A stretch of DNA of 45,920 nucleotides from Pseudoxanthomonas taiwanensis. GTDB lineage: Bacteria; Pseudomonadota; Gammaproteobacteria; Xanthomonadales; Xanthomonadaceae. The translations under genes and the position numbers were made by a program. The stretch spans positions 1 through 45,920 of the forward strand of contig NZ_PDWK01000020.1 in assembly GCF_010093135.1 (NCBI RefSeq). Direction: 5' to 3'. The notes under the pieces were generated by a model, which had not been told where the DNA came from, did not search any database, and saw only the letters and a list, made by a program, of their open reading frames with translations. Below are positions 1-11,766 of the stretch, one piece after another. Position 1 is the stretch's first letter; the number at the start of each line of letters is the position of its first letter.

Positions 1-102
1 ATGTCTTCTTCGGCCGCGCCCGCCGTACCGGCGCCCGCGCCCGGCCGCCGCGACGCCGGCACCCGGCGGCGCGCGCCGGTTGCCGGTGCAACCACGGCCC
101 TG

Positions 103-2618
<2,516 letters not shown>

Positions 2619-2698
2619 CTACCGGCTGGCCCGCCCATCCCCAAGCCGGCGCGCGCGGACACCGCGTTTCCGGCGCGCGCGCCGGGCGCCGCGCCCGC

Positions 2699-2959
2699 TC
2701 AGGCGGGCGGGCGGCGGCGGTCCTCTTCCTCTTCCTCGCGCTGCGGCCGGCCCTTGGCGCGGGCGTCCCGGCCGGCGCGCGCCGCCTCGCGGCGCCGGGC
2801 GCGCTCGGCCGCCTCCTCGCGCTCGCGCTGCTCCTGGGCCTTGTGGTCGGCCAGGGGCGCGGCCTGCGGACCGGACTGGCTCTGGCGTTTCTGCGCCAGC
2901 ACCGGGATGGCGGCCGCGGCCACGGCGGCAGCGATGCCCCAGAACAGGATGCGTTTCAT
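2699..2959 (-). CDS. small exported Arg/Glu-rich hypothetical protein
   Basis: An 86-residue protein of unknown function. Residues 1-22 form a clear signal peptide (basic MKR, then a hydrophobic Ala/Ile/Val stretch ending in VLAQ), so export to the periplasm is likely. The rest is low-complexity and charged, rich in Arg, Glu and Ala ([16 protein letters not shown]), and probably helical or disordered. It is considered real because the ATG follows a near-perfect GAGGAGG ribosome-binding site and because of the signal peptide; the composition alone would not be convincing. It lies between pyrG (same strand, 104 bases further on) and the divergent parE. The 189 bases to parE should hold both promoters, but I cannot assign them with confidence. 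Confidence 0.6.
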   Translation of the reverse strand: MKRILFWGIAAAVAAAAIPVLAQKRQSQSGPQAAPLADHKAQEQREREEAAERARRREAARAGRDARAKGRPQREEEEEDRRRPPA

Positions 2960-3148
2960 GCGGACCTCCTCGGCTCGGCGGGACCGGCCCGCCCTGCGGT
3001 CGCGCGGCGGCGGAAGGCCCGCCGCGCCACGTGCCTACTTTACCGCGCCCCCGCTACCGCCCCCTGAACGGTCCCGGGCGTGCAAAAAACGGGGCCAGGC
3101 CGCACACTTCCGCGCCCGGACCCGCGAATCCCCAACCCCCAAGGTTCA

Positions 3149-5038
3149 ATGAGCAGCCGCTACAACGCCGCCGACATCGAAGTCCTCTCCGGCCTGGACC
3201 CGGTCAAGCGCCGCCCGGGCATGTACACCGACACCTCGCGCCCGAACCACCTGGCGCAGGAGGTGATCGACAACGCGGGGGACGAGGCGCTGGCCGGCCA
3301 CGCCCGCCAGATCGACGTGGTCCTGTACAAGGACGGCAGCTGCGAGGTGGCCGACGACGGCCGCGGCATGCCGGTGGACATCCACCCGGAGGAGAAGATC
3401 CCCGGCGTGGAGCTGATCCTCACCCGCCTGCACGCCGGCGGCAAGTTCAGCAACAGGAACTACACCTTCAGCGGCGGCCTGCACGGCGTGGGCGTGAGCG
3501 TGGTCAACGCCCTGTCGAAGCTGGTGGAGGTGCACATCAAGCGCGACGGCGCCGAGCACCGCATCACCTTCCGCGACGGCGACCGCGCCACCCCGCTGGA
3601 GGTGGTGGGCACGGTCGGGAAGAAGAACACCGGCACGCGCGTGCGCTTCTGGCCGGACCCGAAGTACTTCGACTCGCCGAAGTTCAATGTGCGCGCCCTG
3701 CGCCACCTGCTGCGCGCCAAGGCCGTGCTGTGCCCGGGCCTGGTGGTGACCCTGTTCGACGAGGCCACCGGCGAGCGCGACCGCTGGCACTTCGAGGACG
3801 GCCTGCGCGACTACCTGCGCGGCGAGCTGGCCGGGCGCGAGCTGCTGCCGCCGGAGCTGTTCGTCGGCGCCCTGGCGCGCGAGGAGGAGACGGTGGACTG
3901 GGCGGTGGCCTGGGTGCCGGAAGGCGAGCTGGTGCAGGAAAGCTACGTCAACCTGATCCCCACCCCGCAGCACGGCACCCACGTCAACGGCCTGCGCACG
4001 GGCCTGACCGACGCGCTGCGCGAGTTCTGCGACTTCCGCAACCTGCTGCCGCGCGGCGTGAAGCTGGCGCCCGAGGACGTGTGGGACCGGGTCTCCTTCG
4101 TGCTTTCGCTGAAGATGACCGACCCGCAGTTCAGCGGCCAGACCAAGGAGCGCCTGAGCTCGCGCCAGGCCGCCGCCTTCGTCGAGGGCGCGGCGCACGA
4201 CGCCTTCAGCCTGTGGCTGAACCAGCACGTGGACATGGGCGAGCGCATCGCCCAGATCGCCATCGAACGCGCCGCCGCGCGCCTGAAGACCGAGAAGCAG
4301 GTCGTCCGCAAGAAGGTGACCCAGGGCCCGGCCCTGCCCGGCAAGCTGGCCGATTGCACCAGCCAGGACCTGTCGCGCACCGAGCTGTTCCTGGTGGAGG
4401 GCGACTCGGCCGGTGGCAGCGCCAAGCAGGCCCGCGACAAGGACTTCCAGGCCATCCTCCCGCTGCGCGGCAAGATCCTGAACACCTGGGAGGTGACTTC
4501 CTCCAGCGTGCTGGCTTCGCAGGAGGTGCACGACCTGGCCGTGGCCATCGGCTGTGATCCGGGCAAGGACGACCTGACCGGCCTGCGCTACGGCAAGATC
4601 ATCATCCTGGCCGACGCCGACTCCGACGGCCTGCACATCGCCACCCTGCTGTCGGCGCTGTTCCTGCGCCACTTCCCGGCGCTGGTGCGGGCCGGCCACG
4701 TGTTCGTGGCCATGCCGCCGCTGTTCCGCGTGGACGTGGGCAAGCAGGTGTTCTACGCCCTGGACGAGGAGGAGAAGCGCCTGCTGCTGGAGAAGATCGA
4801 GCGGGAGAAGATCAAGGGGCAGGTCAGCGTGACCCGCTTCAAGGGCCTGGGCGAGATGAACCCGCAGCAGCTGCGCGAATCCACCATCCACCCGGACACC
4901 CGCCGCCTGGTGCAGCTGACCGTGGACGACCCGGAGCAGACCCACGCCCTGATGGACATGCTGCTGGCCAAGAAGCGCGCGGCCGACCGCAAGGCGTGGC
5001 TGGAGACCAAGGGCGACCTGGCCTCGCTGGAAGTCTGA
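3149..5038 (+). CDS. parE: DNA topoisomerase IV subunit B
   Basis: ATPase subunit of topoisomerase IV, which with ParC decatenates replicated chromosomes. The 629 residues match the family length. GHKL ATPase motifs are visible in order: [14 protein letters not shown] (ATP Mg-binding Asn/Glu), DDGRGMPVD, and the lid motif [15 protein letters not shown]. These are followed by the transducer domain and the TOPRIM domain ([15 protein letters not shown], then [13 protein letters not shown]). The start at [13 protein letters not shown] is chosen because homology begins there; an upstream in-frame codon at 3080 would add 23 unrelated residues. Only a weak AAGG precedes the ATG. The gene is convergent with the Ser/Thr kinase gene, whose reading frame runs into its 3' end on the other strand. 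Confidence 0.97.
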   Translation: MSSRYNAADIEVLSGLDPVKRRPGMYTDTSRPNHLAQEVIDNAGDEALAGHARQIDVVLYKDGSCEVADDGRGMPVDIHPEEKIPGVELILTRLHAGGKFSNRNYTFSGGLHGVGVSVVNALSKLVEVHIKRDGAEHRITFRDGDRATPLEVVGTVGKKNTGTRVRFWPDPKYFDSPKFNVRALRHLLRAKAVLCPGLVVTLFDEATGERDRWHFEDGLRDYLRGELAGRELLPPELFVGALAREEETVDWAVAWVPEGELVQESYVNLIPTPQHGTHVNGLRTGLTDALREFCDFRNLLPRGVKLAPEDVWDRVSFVLSLKMTDPQFSGQTKERLSSRQAAAFVEGAAHDAFSLWLNQHVDMGERIAQIAIERAAARLKTEKQVVRKKVTQGPALPGKLADCTSQDLSRTELFLVEGDSAGGSAKQARDKDFQAILPLRGKILNTWEVTSSSVLASQEVHDLAVAIGCDPGKDDLTGLRYGKIIILADADSDGLHIATLLSALFLRHFPALVRAGHVFVAMPPLFRVDVGKQVFYALDEEEKRLLLEKIEREKIKGQVSVTRFKGLGEMNPQQLRESTIHPDTRRLVQLTVDDPEQTHALMDMLLAKKRAADRKAWLETKGDLASLEV

Positions 5039-7752
5039 CGGCACCCCGGGCCCCCAGCCTCCCGTTGGGGGGCCAGGCCTGCGGGCCGCTTGCCGGCGCG
5101 CAGGCGCGACTCCAGCCGTTCCAGGCGGCGGGCCGCCAGCAGTGCCTCCGCCAGCGGCACCCGCAGGCGCGCCACCATGAACGCATCCGGGCCGTATTCG
5201 GCCTCCGCCATCTCCACCGCGCGCCGCCACGCCACTGCCGCCTCGGCCACGCGTCCCCGCGCCCGGGCGTGCTCGGCCTGCAGCTCCAGGTGGCGCAGCG
5301 TGTAGTACGGCGCCAGCTCCGGCAGGTGCGGAGCCACCTCCTCCAGCATCGCCCGGGCCGCGTCGTGGCGGCCGCTGTGCAACAGCCACTCGGCCCAGGA
5401 CATCTGCGCCCACACGCGCGCCGGCGCTCCCTGCTCCAGGCGCGCCGAGTGCACCCGCAACGCATGCGCCACCAGCGGCCCGGCCTCGTCGAGCCGGCCG
5501 GCGCGCATGAGCAGGCGCGCCAGGTTGCCGGCGGTGGTGAGCGTGCCGCTGTGGTCCTCGCCCAGGGTGCGGCGCCGGAACTCGAGGGTGCGGCGGTAGG
5601 CCTCGCCGGCGCGCGCGGTGTCGCCGCGCCACTCCTCCAGCGTGCCCAGGTTGCCGAGCAGGCGCATGTAGATGGCGTTGTCCTCGCCCTGGGCGGCGAC
5701 GACGATGGCCATGGCGCGCCGGCAGTGGCGCGCAGCGGTTTCCAGCTCGCCCAGGTCCTGGGTCAGGCTGGCCAGTTCGCCGTAGGTCAGGGCGGTGTTG
5801 GTGCTGGCCTCGCCGAACAGGTGCAGGCCCAGTTCCAGGTTGGCCTGCTGCAGCGCGCGCGCCTCGCGCAGCCGGCCGCGCGAGGTCAGGGCCACGGCCA
5901 GGGTGTGGCGGGTGATCCAGACCTCGTAGGAGTGCTCGCCGTCGAACTCCAGCTTGCCGGCCAGGGCCTCGCGCAGCACGGCCTCGGAGCGCTGCAGGTC
6001 GCCCCGTTGCCGGTACAGCAGGCCGAGGTTGTGCAGGATGCGCGAGCGGTGCCGGCCGTAGTCCGGCAGGTCGCGGCGCATCTCCAGCGAGCGCCGGAAC
6101 GCGGCCTCGGCCTCGTCCAGCCGCTCCAGCTCCACCAGCGCCAGGCCCAGCGAGTTCCAGGCGCGGGCCGCGACCACACCCTGCTCGCCGGCCGCCTCCA
6201 GCAGGGCCAGCGAGCGGCGCGCGGCCTCCTCGGCCTCGCGGCCGCGGCCTTCGTTGGCCAGCAGCGTGGGCAGGTCGTTGAGGGCGGCGGCCGCACGCAC
6301 CGGCTGCCGCACCTGCGGCGACTGCAGCGCCCCGGCGGCCTCGCGCAGCAGCTGCTCGGCGCGGGCCGGCTGGCCGATGTTGGCGTAGGCCTGCCCCATC
6401 AACTGCTGCACGCGCGCGTGCACCTCCGGGGTGTCGGCCAGCGCGGCGATGCGCGCCGCGCCGGCGTCCAGCAGCTCGCGCACGGAGACCTCGTCCCCGC
6501 CCCGGCCGGTCCTGCGCGGATCGGACGCCTCGAAGACGCCCAGCATGAACTGGCCGACCTGCTCGGCCACCCGCGCCTCGCGCTCGGCGCGGTCGCGCGC
6601 CTCGCCCAGGCGCCAGACGAATCCGGCCACCAGGCCGACCACCAGCGTGGTCACCGCGGCCGCCTGCCAGTGCCGGCGCAGGGCCCGGCTCAGGCGGTAC
6701 AACGCTCCGCCCTGCCGCGCCAGCACCGGCCGGCATTCGAGGTGGCGCTGCAGGTCGTCGGCGAAGGCCTCCACCGAGCCGTAGCGGCCGTCCGGCGCCA
6801 GGGCGCAGGCACGGGCCGCGATCGCGTCCAGGTCGCCGCGCAGCCGCGCCCGCCACGGGCAGTCGCGCCCGGCCAGGCGGCTGGGCGGCGGCACCGGGAC
6901 GTGCCGGTCCCCGGCCTGGCGGCCCACCGTCCGGCAGGCCAGCAGCTCGGTCAGGATCACGCCCAGGCTGAACACGTCCGAGGCCACGCCGACCGGCCCG
7001 CCGTCCAGCGACTCGGGCGCGGCGTAGGCCGGCGTGCAGAAGGCCGAGCGGTCGCCCTCGACGGCATCGGCCAGGCGTGCGATGCCGAAATCCAGCAGCA
7101 CCGGCTCGCCGTCCGCGCGCACCAGCACGTTGCCGGGCTTGAGGTCGCAGTGCACCACCAGGTGCGCGTGCGCGGCCTGCACCGCGCGGCAGATGCGCAG
7201 GAACAGCTGCAGCCGCTCGCGCAGGCCGGGCTTGCGGGTGCGGCACCAGGCGTCCAGCGGCTGCCCCTCGACCAGCTCCATCACCAGGTACGGGAAGCCG
7301 GCCGCGGTGGTGCCGCCGTCGTACAGGTGGGCGATGTTGGGATGGCGCAGCCCGGCCAGGATGCGCCGCTCGGCGGCCAGGCGCTCGGCGCTGCGCGCGT
7401 CCGGCAGCCCGTGCAGAAGCTTCACCGCCACCTTGCGCTCGTACAGGCCGTCGGCGCGCTCGGCCCGGTACACCACGCCCATGCCGCCGGCACCCAAGCG
7501 CTCGCCCAGCCGCCACGGGCCGAGCATGTCGCCCGGCTTCAGCTCGGGCGCGGCCATGCGCGCCAGCAGGCCGTCCAGCGGCGCACGCGCGCGCTCCAGC
7601 GCCACCGTCTGCGAGCGCAGCAGCTCCAGCGTCTCGCGGATCAGCGCCGGGTCGCGGGTACGCCGGGCCAGCTCCTCGTCCCAGGTCTCGGGAGGCAGGT
7701 CGCACACCGCATCGAACAGGTCGCGCAGCTGCCGCCAGCGTTCCTCGCCCAT
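4753..7752 (-). CDS. membrane Ser/Thr protein kinase with TPR repeats (run-on C-terminus)
   Basis: Hanks-type kinase, predicted inner-membrane sensor. Residues 75-345 hold the kinase domain: glycine loop LGAGGMGVVY (86-95), ATP lysine Lys111, catalytic loop HCDLKPGN (201-208) and DFG (221-223). One membrane helix lies at about 363-380, and a tetratricopeptide-rich C-terminal half follows. The catalytic HRD arginine is Cys202, so it is a non-RD kinase. The ATG at 7752 is preferred (AGGGGG upstream); a GTG at 7770 is possible. It begins 26 bases after the ECF sigma gene, an arrangement seen in Xanthomonas sigma/kinase pairs such as EcfK-PknS. The TPR part ends near residue 905, but the frame stays open for 95 more Ser/Arg-rich residues antisense to parE; the true end was probably near 5040. 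Confidence 0.85.
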   Translation of the reverse strand: MGEERWRQLRDLFDAVCDLPPETWDEELARRTRDPALIRETLELLRSQTVALERARAPLDGLLARMAAPELKPGDMLGPWRLGERLGAGGMGVVYRAERADGLYERKVAVKLLHGLPDARSAERLAAERRILAGLRHPNIAHLYDGGTTAAGFPYLVMELVEGQPLDAWCRTRKPGLRERLQLFLRICRAVQAAHAHLVVHCDLKPGNVLVRADGEPVLLDFGIARLADAVEGDRSAFCTPAYAAPESLDGGPVGVASDVFSLGVILTELLACRTVGRQAGDRHVPVPPPSRLAGRDCPWRARLRGDLDAIAARACALAPDGRYGSVEAFADDLQRHLECRPVLARQGGALYRLSRALRRHWQAAAVTTLVVGLVAGFVWRLGEARDRAEREARVAEQVGQFMLGVFEASDPRRTGRGGDEVSVRELLDAGAARIAALADTPEVHARVQQLMGQAYANIGQPARAEQLLREAAGALQSPQVRQPVRAAAALNDLPTLLANEGRGREAEEAARRSLALLEAAGEQGVVAARAWNSLGLALVELERLDEAEAAFRRSLEMRRDLPDYGRHRSRILHNLGLLYRQRGDLQRSEAVLREALAGKLEFDGEHSYEVWITRHTLAVALTSRGRLREARALQQANLELGLHLFGEASTNTALTYGELASLTQDLGELETAARHCRRAMAIVVAAQGEDNAIYMRLLGNLGTLEEWRGDTARAGEAYRRTLEFRRRTLGEDHSGTLTTAGNLARLLMRAGRLDEAGPLVAHALRVHSARLEQGAPARVWAQMSWAEWLLHSGRHDAARAMLEEVAPHLPELAPYYTLRHLELQAEHARARGRVAEAAVAWRRAVEMAEAEYGPDAFMVARLRVPLAEALLAARRLERLESRLRAGKRPAGLAPQREAGGPGCRQTSSEARSPLVSSHALRSAARFLASSMSIRAWVCSGSSTVSCTRRRVSGWMVDSRSCCGFISPRPLKRVTLTCPLIFSRSIFSSSRRFSSSSRA
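5048..5074. terminator. hairpin between convergent parE and kinase genes
   Basis: GGGCCCCCA at 5048-5056 pairs with TGGGGGGCC at 5066-5074 around a 9-base loop, with one bulged or wobbling base. It lies just after the parE stop, where a bidirectional terminator would be expected, but no T-run follows on either strand. It may end parE transcription with Rho help, or may be chance in GC-rich DNA. Confidence 0.35.
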
Positions 7753-7778
7753 CCCGCCCCCTGTCCGCACGGTACCGC

Positions 7779-8351
7779 TCAGGCCAGCTGGCGGTTGAGC
7801 CAGGCCCGGGCGAAGCGCAGGTCGCGGTCCACGGTCGGCACGGACACGTCCAGCACCGTGGCGATCTCCTCGTGCGACATGCCGCCGAAATAGGCCATCT
7901 CCACCGCGCGGCCGGCGCGCCGGTCATGCTCGCTCAGGCGCTCCAGCGCCTGGTGCAGGGCCAGCACGTCGTAGTCGCCGATGTCCTCGCGGTGCACACC
8001 GCCGGCGTCCACGTGGGACAGGGTGACGTTGACCGCGCCGCCGCCGCGCTTGGCCGCCAGGCTGGCCCGGGCGTAGTCCACCAGCACAGCGCATCTTCAG
8101 CGCCACCAGGGCGAAGAAGTGGGCGCGGTCGGTGTAGCTGACATCGCGGCCGAGCATGCGCAGCAGCGCCTCGTGCACCAGCGAGGTGGGCCTGAGGGTG
8201 ACGTCCTGGCGGTCGCCCCCGAGGCGGGACACGGCCATGTCGCGCAGCACCGCATAGACCGCGTCGAACAGCGATTCCCGCGCCTGCAGGTCGCCGGCCC
8301 GCCAGGCGTTCAGCAGGCGGGTGATGTGGTCGGACGAGCCCTTTTCCCCAT
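7779..8351 (-). pseudogene. ECF sigma factor (kinase-linked type), frameshifted
   Basis: Would encode an RNA polymerase sigma factor of the ECF group found in Xanthomonads and planctomycetes. The sigma region 2 half (DHITRLLNAWRAGDLQA, then RPTSLVHEALLRML and AHFFALVALKMR) and the region 4 half (LSHEEIATVLDVS-like MSHEEIATVLDVSVP, then DRDLRFARAWLNRQLA) are both present, but in different frames. The break is at 8088-8094: CGC-T-GTG would read through as MR-A-VLVDYAR if two bases (GC) were restored or one removed. A second lesion is likely at the start: the ATG at 8351 is out of frame, but one more G in the run 8346-8349 would give MGEKGSSDHITR. The gene is followed 26 bases later by the kinase gene. 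Either a pseudogene or two sequencing errors. Confidence 0.8.
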
Positions 8352-8377
8352 AGGCACGGCGCGGATGGAACGCGCGG

Positions 8378-8383
8378 ATTATA
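8378..8383 (-). promoter_or_regulatory. -10 box TATAAT upstream of sigma/kinase genes
   Basis: A perfect TATAAT on the minus strand, 27 bases before the ATG at 8351. The base composition is striking in this GC-rich DNA. No good -35 hexamer is seen at 16-18 bases (TGGGCC at 17), so an activator or a weak housekeeping promoter is possible. It makes the upstream GTG at 8388 an unlikely start for the sigma gene. Confidence 0.5.
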
Positions 8384-8573
8384 GGCACGGCCCATCGGGC
8401 GGCCCATCGGGGCAACCCCGCTGGCGTGCCGCATCCGCGCACGGGCACGCGCCAGGCCAGGCGGCCGGCGTGGATGGAACGGGAGAACGCCGCCCGGCCG
8501 CCGATCGCCCGGGCAACCAGGGTGCAGTGCGTGAGGGGGAAGGAACCAACCGGGCCGGAGGGGCCAATCGGGT

Positions 8574-8648
8574 TGGGGGGCGGTACAGGGTTCGAACCTG
8601 TGACCCCTACCATGTCAAGGTAGTGCTCTACCGCTGAGCTAACCGCCC
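8574..8648 (-). tRNA. tRNA-Val (anticodon GAC)
   Basis: A 75-base cloverleaf including the encoded CCA. Acceptor stem GGGCGGT/ACCGCCC, D arm GCTC...GAGC, anticodon arm CTACC-TTGACAT-GGTAG with GAC at the anticodon, T arm ACAGG-TTCGAAC-CCTGT. The discriminator base before CCA reads C; valine tRNAs normally have A there. Transcribed from the promoter at 8687-8715. Confidence 0.95.
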
Positions 8649-8686
8649 GTAGCGCGCACCGTGGCCAGTACCACGGCGGGGCGCGC

Positions 8687-8715
8687 ATTCTAACGTGCCC
8701 GGCGCCGCTCCACAA
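8687..8715 (-). promoter_or_regulatory. promoter of tRNA-Val
   Basis: On the minus strand TTGTGG (8710-8715) is separated by 17 bases from TAGAAT (8687-8692), about 38 bases upstream of the tRNA 5' end. Spacing and position fit a sigma-70 promoter. The uvrB stop lies 58 bases upstream, so the tRNA has its own start site. Confidence 0.6.
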
Positions 8716-8772
8716 GCTTCCGCGCGGCCGGCGGGCCGCGGGCGGCGGCCCGTCCGCCCCGCCGGCCCGGGC

Positions 8773-10800
8773 TCAGCCGACCAGGCTGGCCTCCTTGATC
8801 CGCCGGATCTGGTCGCGCAGGCGCGCGGCCTCCTCGAACTCCAGGTCGCGGGCATGCTGGTACATGCGCTTTTCCAGCTCCTGGATGCGGCGCGCGGCCT
8901 GGGCCGGGTCGAGCACGGCGTAATCGGCCTCGGCCTCCGCCACCTGGCGTGCCTTGCCGCGGCCCTTGGCCTTGCCCTTGACCTCGCCGGGCTCGGCGCG
9001 AGCGCCCTCCATCACGTCGTTGACCGGGCGCACCACCGCGCGCGGGACGATGCCGTGCTCGGCGTTGTACTGCTCCTGCTTGCGCCGGCGCCGCTCGGTC
9101 TCCTCGATGGCCGCCTGCATCGAGCGGGTGATGGTGTCGGCGTAGAGGATGGCGGTGCCGCGCAGGTTGCGCGCGGCGCGGCCGATGGTCTGGATCAGCG
9201 AGCCGGTCGAACGCAGGAAGCCCTCCTTGTCCGCGTCCAGGATCGCCACCAGCGACACCTCGGGCATGTCCAGGCCCTCGCGCAGCAGGTTGATGCCCAC
9301 CAGCACGTCGAACTTGCCCAGGCGCAGGTCGCGGATGATCTCCACGCGCTCGACCGTGTCCACGTCCGAGTGCAGGTAGCGCACGCGGATGCCGTGCTCG
9401 GCCAGGTATTCGGTCAGGTTCTCGGCCATGCGCTTGGTCAGGGTGGTGACCAGCACTCGGTCGCCCATGGCCACGCGCTTGTTGATCTCGCCCATCAGGT
9501 CGTCCACCTGGGTGGCGACCGGGCGCACTTCCACCTTCGGATCCACCAGGCCGGTGGGGCGCACCACCAGCTCGACCACGTGGTCGCCGGCCTCGCGCAG
9601 CTCGTACGGGCCGGGCGTGGCCGAGACGTAGATCGAGCGCGGCGAGCGCGCCTCCCACTCCTCGAACTTCAGCGGGCGGTTGTCCAGCGCCGAAGGCAGG
9701 CGGAAGCCGAACTCGACCAGGGTCTCCTTGCGCGAGCGGTCGCCGCGGTACATGGCGCCGATCTGCGGGATGGTCACGTGCGACTCGTCCACCACCAGCA
9801 GCGCATCCGGCGGCAGGTAGTCGAACAGGGTCGGCGGCGGCTCGCCCGGGGCCTTGCCGGTCAGGTGTCTGGAGTAGTTCTCGATGCCGGAGCAGTAGCC
9901 GACCTCGGCCATCATCTCCAGGTCGAACTGGGTGCGCTGGGCCAGTCGCTGGGCCTCGACCAGCTTGTTGGCCGCATACAGCTGCTCCAGGCGCTCCTTC
10001 AGCTCGGCCTTGATGGTCTCGATGGCGTTCAGCACCCGCTCGCGCGTGGTGGCGTAGTGGGTCTTCGGGTAGATGGTGTAGCGCGGGATGCGGCGCAGGA
10101 TCTCGCCGGTGAGCGGGTCGAACAGGGCGATGTTCTCGATCTCGCCGTCGAACAGCTCGATGCGCACGGCCTCGTTGTCGCTTTCGGCCGGGTGTACGTC
10201 CACCACCTCGCCGCGCACGCGGAAGGTGCCGCGCTGCAGCTCGTACTCGTTGCGGGTGTACTGCAGCTGGGTCAGGTGCCGCAGCAGCTCGCGCTGGTCG
10301 ATGCGCTCGCCGCGGGAGAGGATCAGGCGCAGGGACAGGTAGTCCTCCGGCGCGCCCAGCCCGTAGATCGCCGAGACCGTGGCCACCACCAGCACGTCGC
10401 GCCGCGACAGCAGCGCCTTGGTCGCGGCCAGGCGCATCTGCTCGATGTGGTCGTTGATCGAGCTGTCCTTCTCGATGTAGGTGTCGGTCGAGGGGACGTA
10501 GGCCTCGGGCTGGTAGTAGTCGTAATAGCTGACGAAGTACTCGACCGCGTTGTGCGGGAAGAACTGCTTGAACTCCCCGTACAGCTGCGCGGCCAGGGTC
10601 TTGTTGTGGGCCATCACCAGGGTCGGCTTCTGGATCTGCTGGACCACGTTGGCGATGGTGAAGGTCTTGCCCGAGCCGGTCACGCCCAGCAGCACCTGCC
10701 TGGCCAGGCCGGCCTCGAATCCCTCGACCAGGCGCGCGATGGCCTGCGGCTGGTCGCCGGCAGGCGCGTACGGGGCCACCAGTTCGAAACGCTCGCTCAT
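8773..10800 (-). CDS. uvrB: excinuclease ABC subunit B
   Basis: Damage-recognition helicase subunit of UvrABC nucleotide excision repair. The 675-residue protein is complete. It shows Walker A GVTGSGKT (39-46), the beta-hairpin region beginning [20 protein letters not shown] that probes the strand, the VVDESH Walker B box, helicase motifs V/VI ([22 protein letters not shown]), and a C-terminal UVR domain ([13 protein letters not shown]) that binds UvrC. The ATG at 10800 begins the conserved [12 protein letters not shown] possible -10 TATACT lies at 10828-10833, but I see no clear -35 and no obvious LexA box. The gene is divergent from a pseudopilin gene, and tRNA-Val follows it. Confidence 0.97.
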   Translation of the reverse strand: MSERFELVAPYAPAGDQPQAIARLVEGFEAGLARQVLLGVTGSGKTFTIANVVQQIQKPTLVMAHNKTLAAQLYGEFKQFFPHNAVEYFVSYYDYYQPEAYVPSTDTYIEKDSSINDHIEQMRLAATKALLSRRDVLVVATVSAIYGLGAPEDYLSLRLILSRGERIDQRELLRHLTQLQYTRNEYELQRGTFRVRGEVVDVHPAESDNEAVRIELFDGEIENIALFDPLTGEILRRIPRYTIYPKTHYATTRERVLNAIETIKAELKERLEQLYAANKLVEAQRLAQRTQFDLEMMAEVGYCSGIENYSRHLTGKAPGEPPPTLFDYLPPDALLVVDESHVTIPQIGAMYRGDRSRKETLVEFGFRLPSALDNRPLKFEEWEARSPRSIYVSATPGPYELREAGDHVVELVVRPTGLVDPKVEVRPVATQVDDLMGEINKRVAMGDRVLVTTLTKRMAENLTEYLAEHGIRVRYLHSDVDTVERVEIIRDLRLGKFDVLVGINLLREGLDMPEVSLVAILDADKEGFLRSTGSLIQTIGRAARNLRGTAILYADTITRSMQAAIEETERRRRKQEQYNAEHGIVPRAVVRPVNDVMEGARAEPGEVKGKAKGRGKARQVAEAEADYAVLDPAQAARRIQELEKRMYQHARDLEFEEAARLRDQIRRIKEASLVG

Positions 10801-10977
10801 GCGCCGCTACCCGTGGAATGACCTTCCAGTATAGGTGGCGGGCCGTTGCCGCCGCGTGCATCCGGCGCGGATGACGTCCGCCCGGTCAGATTTCCTACAG
10901 CCGCCGCGGCGCCGCGCCGATTCCGGTGCCTGGCGGCGAACCGCATGCTGGAGGCTCCCGAGCGAAAGGATTCGCCC

Positions 10978-11508
10978 ATGCGCAAGGATGCGCCGGGATA
11001 CAGTCTGGTCGAGACCGCCGCGGTGGCGGCCGTGGTCGCCATCGCGTGCGGGCTCGCCCTGCCCTCCTTCAAGGAAGCGTTGCGCCGCCACCGGGTGGCC
11101 ACCGCCATGCACCTGGTCAGCGCCCAGCTGGCCCAGGCCCGCAGCACCGCCATCACCCGGCGGATGCCGGTGACTCTGTGCCCATCCCGGGGCGACGGCC
11201 GCTGCGCCGGCGGAACCGATTGGAGCGGGGACTGGCTCCTGTTTCTGGACCCGGCCCGGACCGGCCAACCCGCCTCGGAGGCCGACGTGCTGCGCAACAT
11301 ACGCCAGCCTTTCCACCCGGACGTGCGGGTGGTGTCCTCCACCGGACGGCACCGGGTGCGCTACCAGCCCGACGGCCGCAACAGTGGCACCAACCTCACC
11401 TTGAGAGTCTGCGTGGGCGGGCAGTTGCGCGGCGAAGTGGTGGTCAACAACGCCGGCCGCACCCGCAGCCAGCGCCTGGAGCGACCACAACCTTGCCCGG
11501 AGAGCTGA
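10978..11508 (+). CDS. GspH/FimT-family pseudopilin
   Basis: A 176-residue protein with a type III (prepilin-peptidase) signal: a short basic leader MRKDAPG, then YSLVETAAVAAVVAIACGLA, with cleavage after Gly7 and Glu at +5. Tyr at +1 replaces the usual Phe. The C-terminal half has the GspH/FimT pattern (ALRRHRVATAMHLVSAQLAQ, LCPS...GDGRCAGGTDWSGDWLLF), so it is probably a minor, priming-type pilin in the inner membrane or at the pilus tip. The ATG at 10978 has AAAGGA upstream; the frame is open further upstream, but that part is not conserved. It stands alone, divergent from uvrB, and only 3 kb from the pilE end of the minor pilin operon on the other strand. Confidence 0.82.
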   Translation: MRKDAPGYSLVETAAVAAVVAIACGLALPSFKEALRRHRVATAMHLVSAQLAQARSTAITRRMPVTLCPSRGDGRCAGGTDWSGDWLLFLDPARTGQPASEADVLRNIRQPFHPDVRVVSSTGRHRVRYQPDGRNSGTNLTLRVCVGGQLRGEVVVNNAGRTRSQRLERPQPCPES

Positions 11509-11591
11509 ACCGCCCTTGGCCCACCGCGGCCCTGCCAAACTGAACGAACCGCTCCGCCGAGCACACAGCAGGCGACCAGCGGCTGGCATAC

Positions 11592-11630
11592 AAAAAGCAC
11601 TTAGGCCCGCCAAGGCGGGCCTAAGTGCTT
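11592..11630 (-). terminator. strong terminator after tRNA-Asn
   Basis: A perfect 17-bp inverted repeat (11595-11611 with 11614-11630, two unpaired bases between) followed on the minus strand by five T. It starts nine bases after the tRNA-Asn CCA end. It may also act on read-through from the convergent pseudopilin gene, though that side lacks a T-run. Confidence 0.88.
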
Positions 11631-11638
11631 CATGAATA

Positions 11639-11715
11639 TGGCGCCCGAAGTTGGACTCGAACCAACGACCCCCTGATTAACAGTCAAGTGCTCTAACCAG
11701 CTGAGCTATTCGGGC
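11639..11715 (-). tRNA. tRNA-Asn (anticodon GTT)
   Basis: A 77-base cloverleaf with encoded CCA. Acceptor GCCCGAA/TTCGGGC, discriminator G, D arm with GGTTAG loop, anticodon loop CTGTTAA with GTT, T arm GTTGG-TTCGAGT-CCAAC. The tRNA-Asn is followed by the terminator at 11592-11630. Confidence 0.97.
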
Positions 11716-11766
11716 GGGGGAGCAAATTGTATGCAGGCCGGCACCGGTAAGGCAAGCCTCACGTCA

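Noticed and set aside
1-102. A minus-strand gene downstream of kdsA starting at a GTG near 94
   Set aside because: The frame is open to the window edge, but the peptide is only Arg/Ala/Gly/Pro-rich with no motif and no ribosome-binding site; eno would be expected but is not seen.
4996-7893. A 965-codon plus-strand open frame
   Set aside because: Antisense to the kinase gene, His/Gln/Val-rich, with no start signal or domain.
3146-7927. A 1593-codon minus-strand open frame
   Set aside because: It runs antisense to parE and out of frame through the kinase gene; composition is Arg/Gly/Pro-rich without domains.
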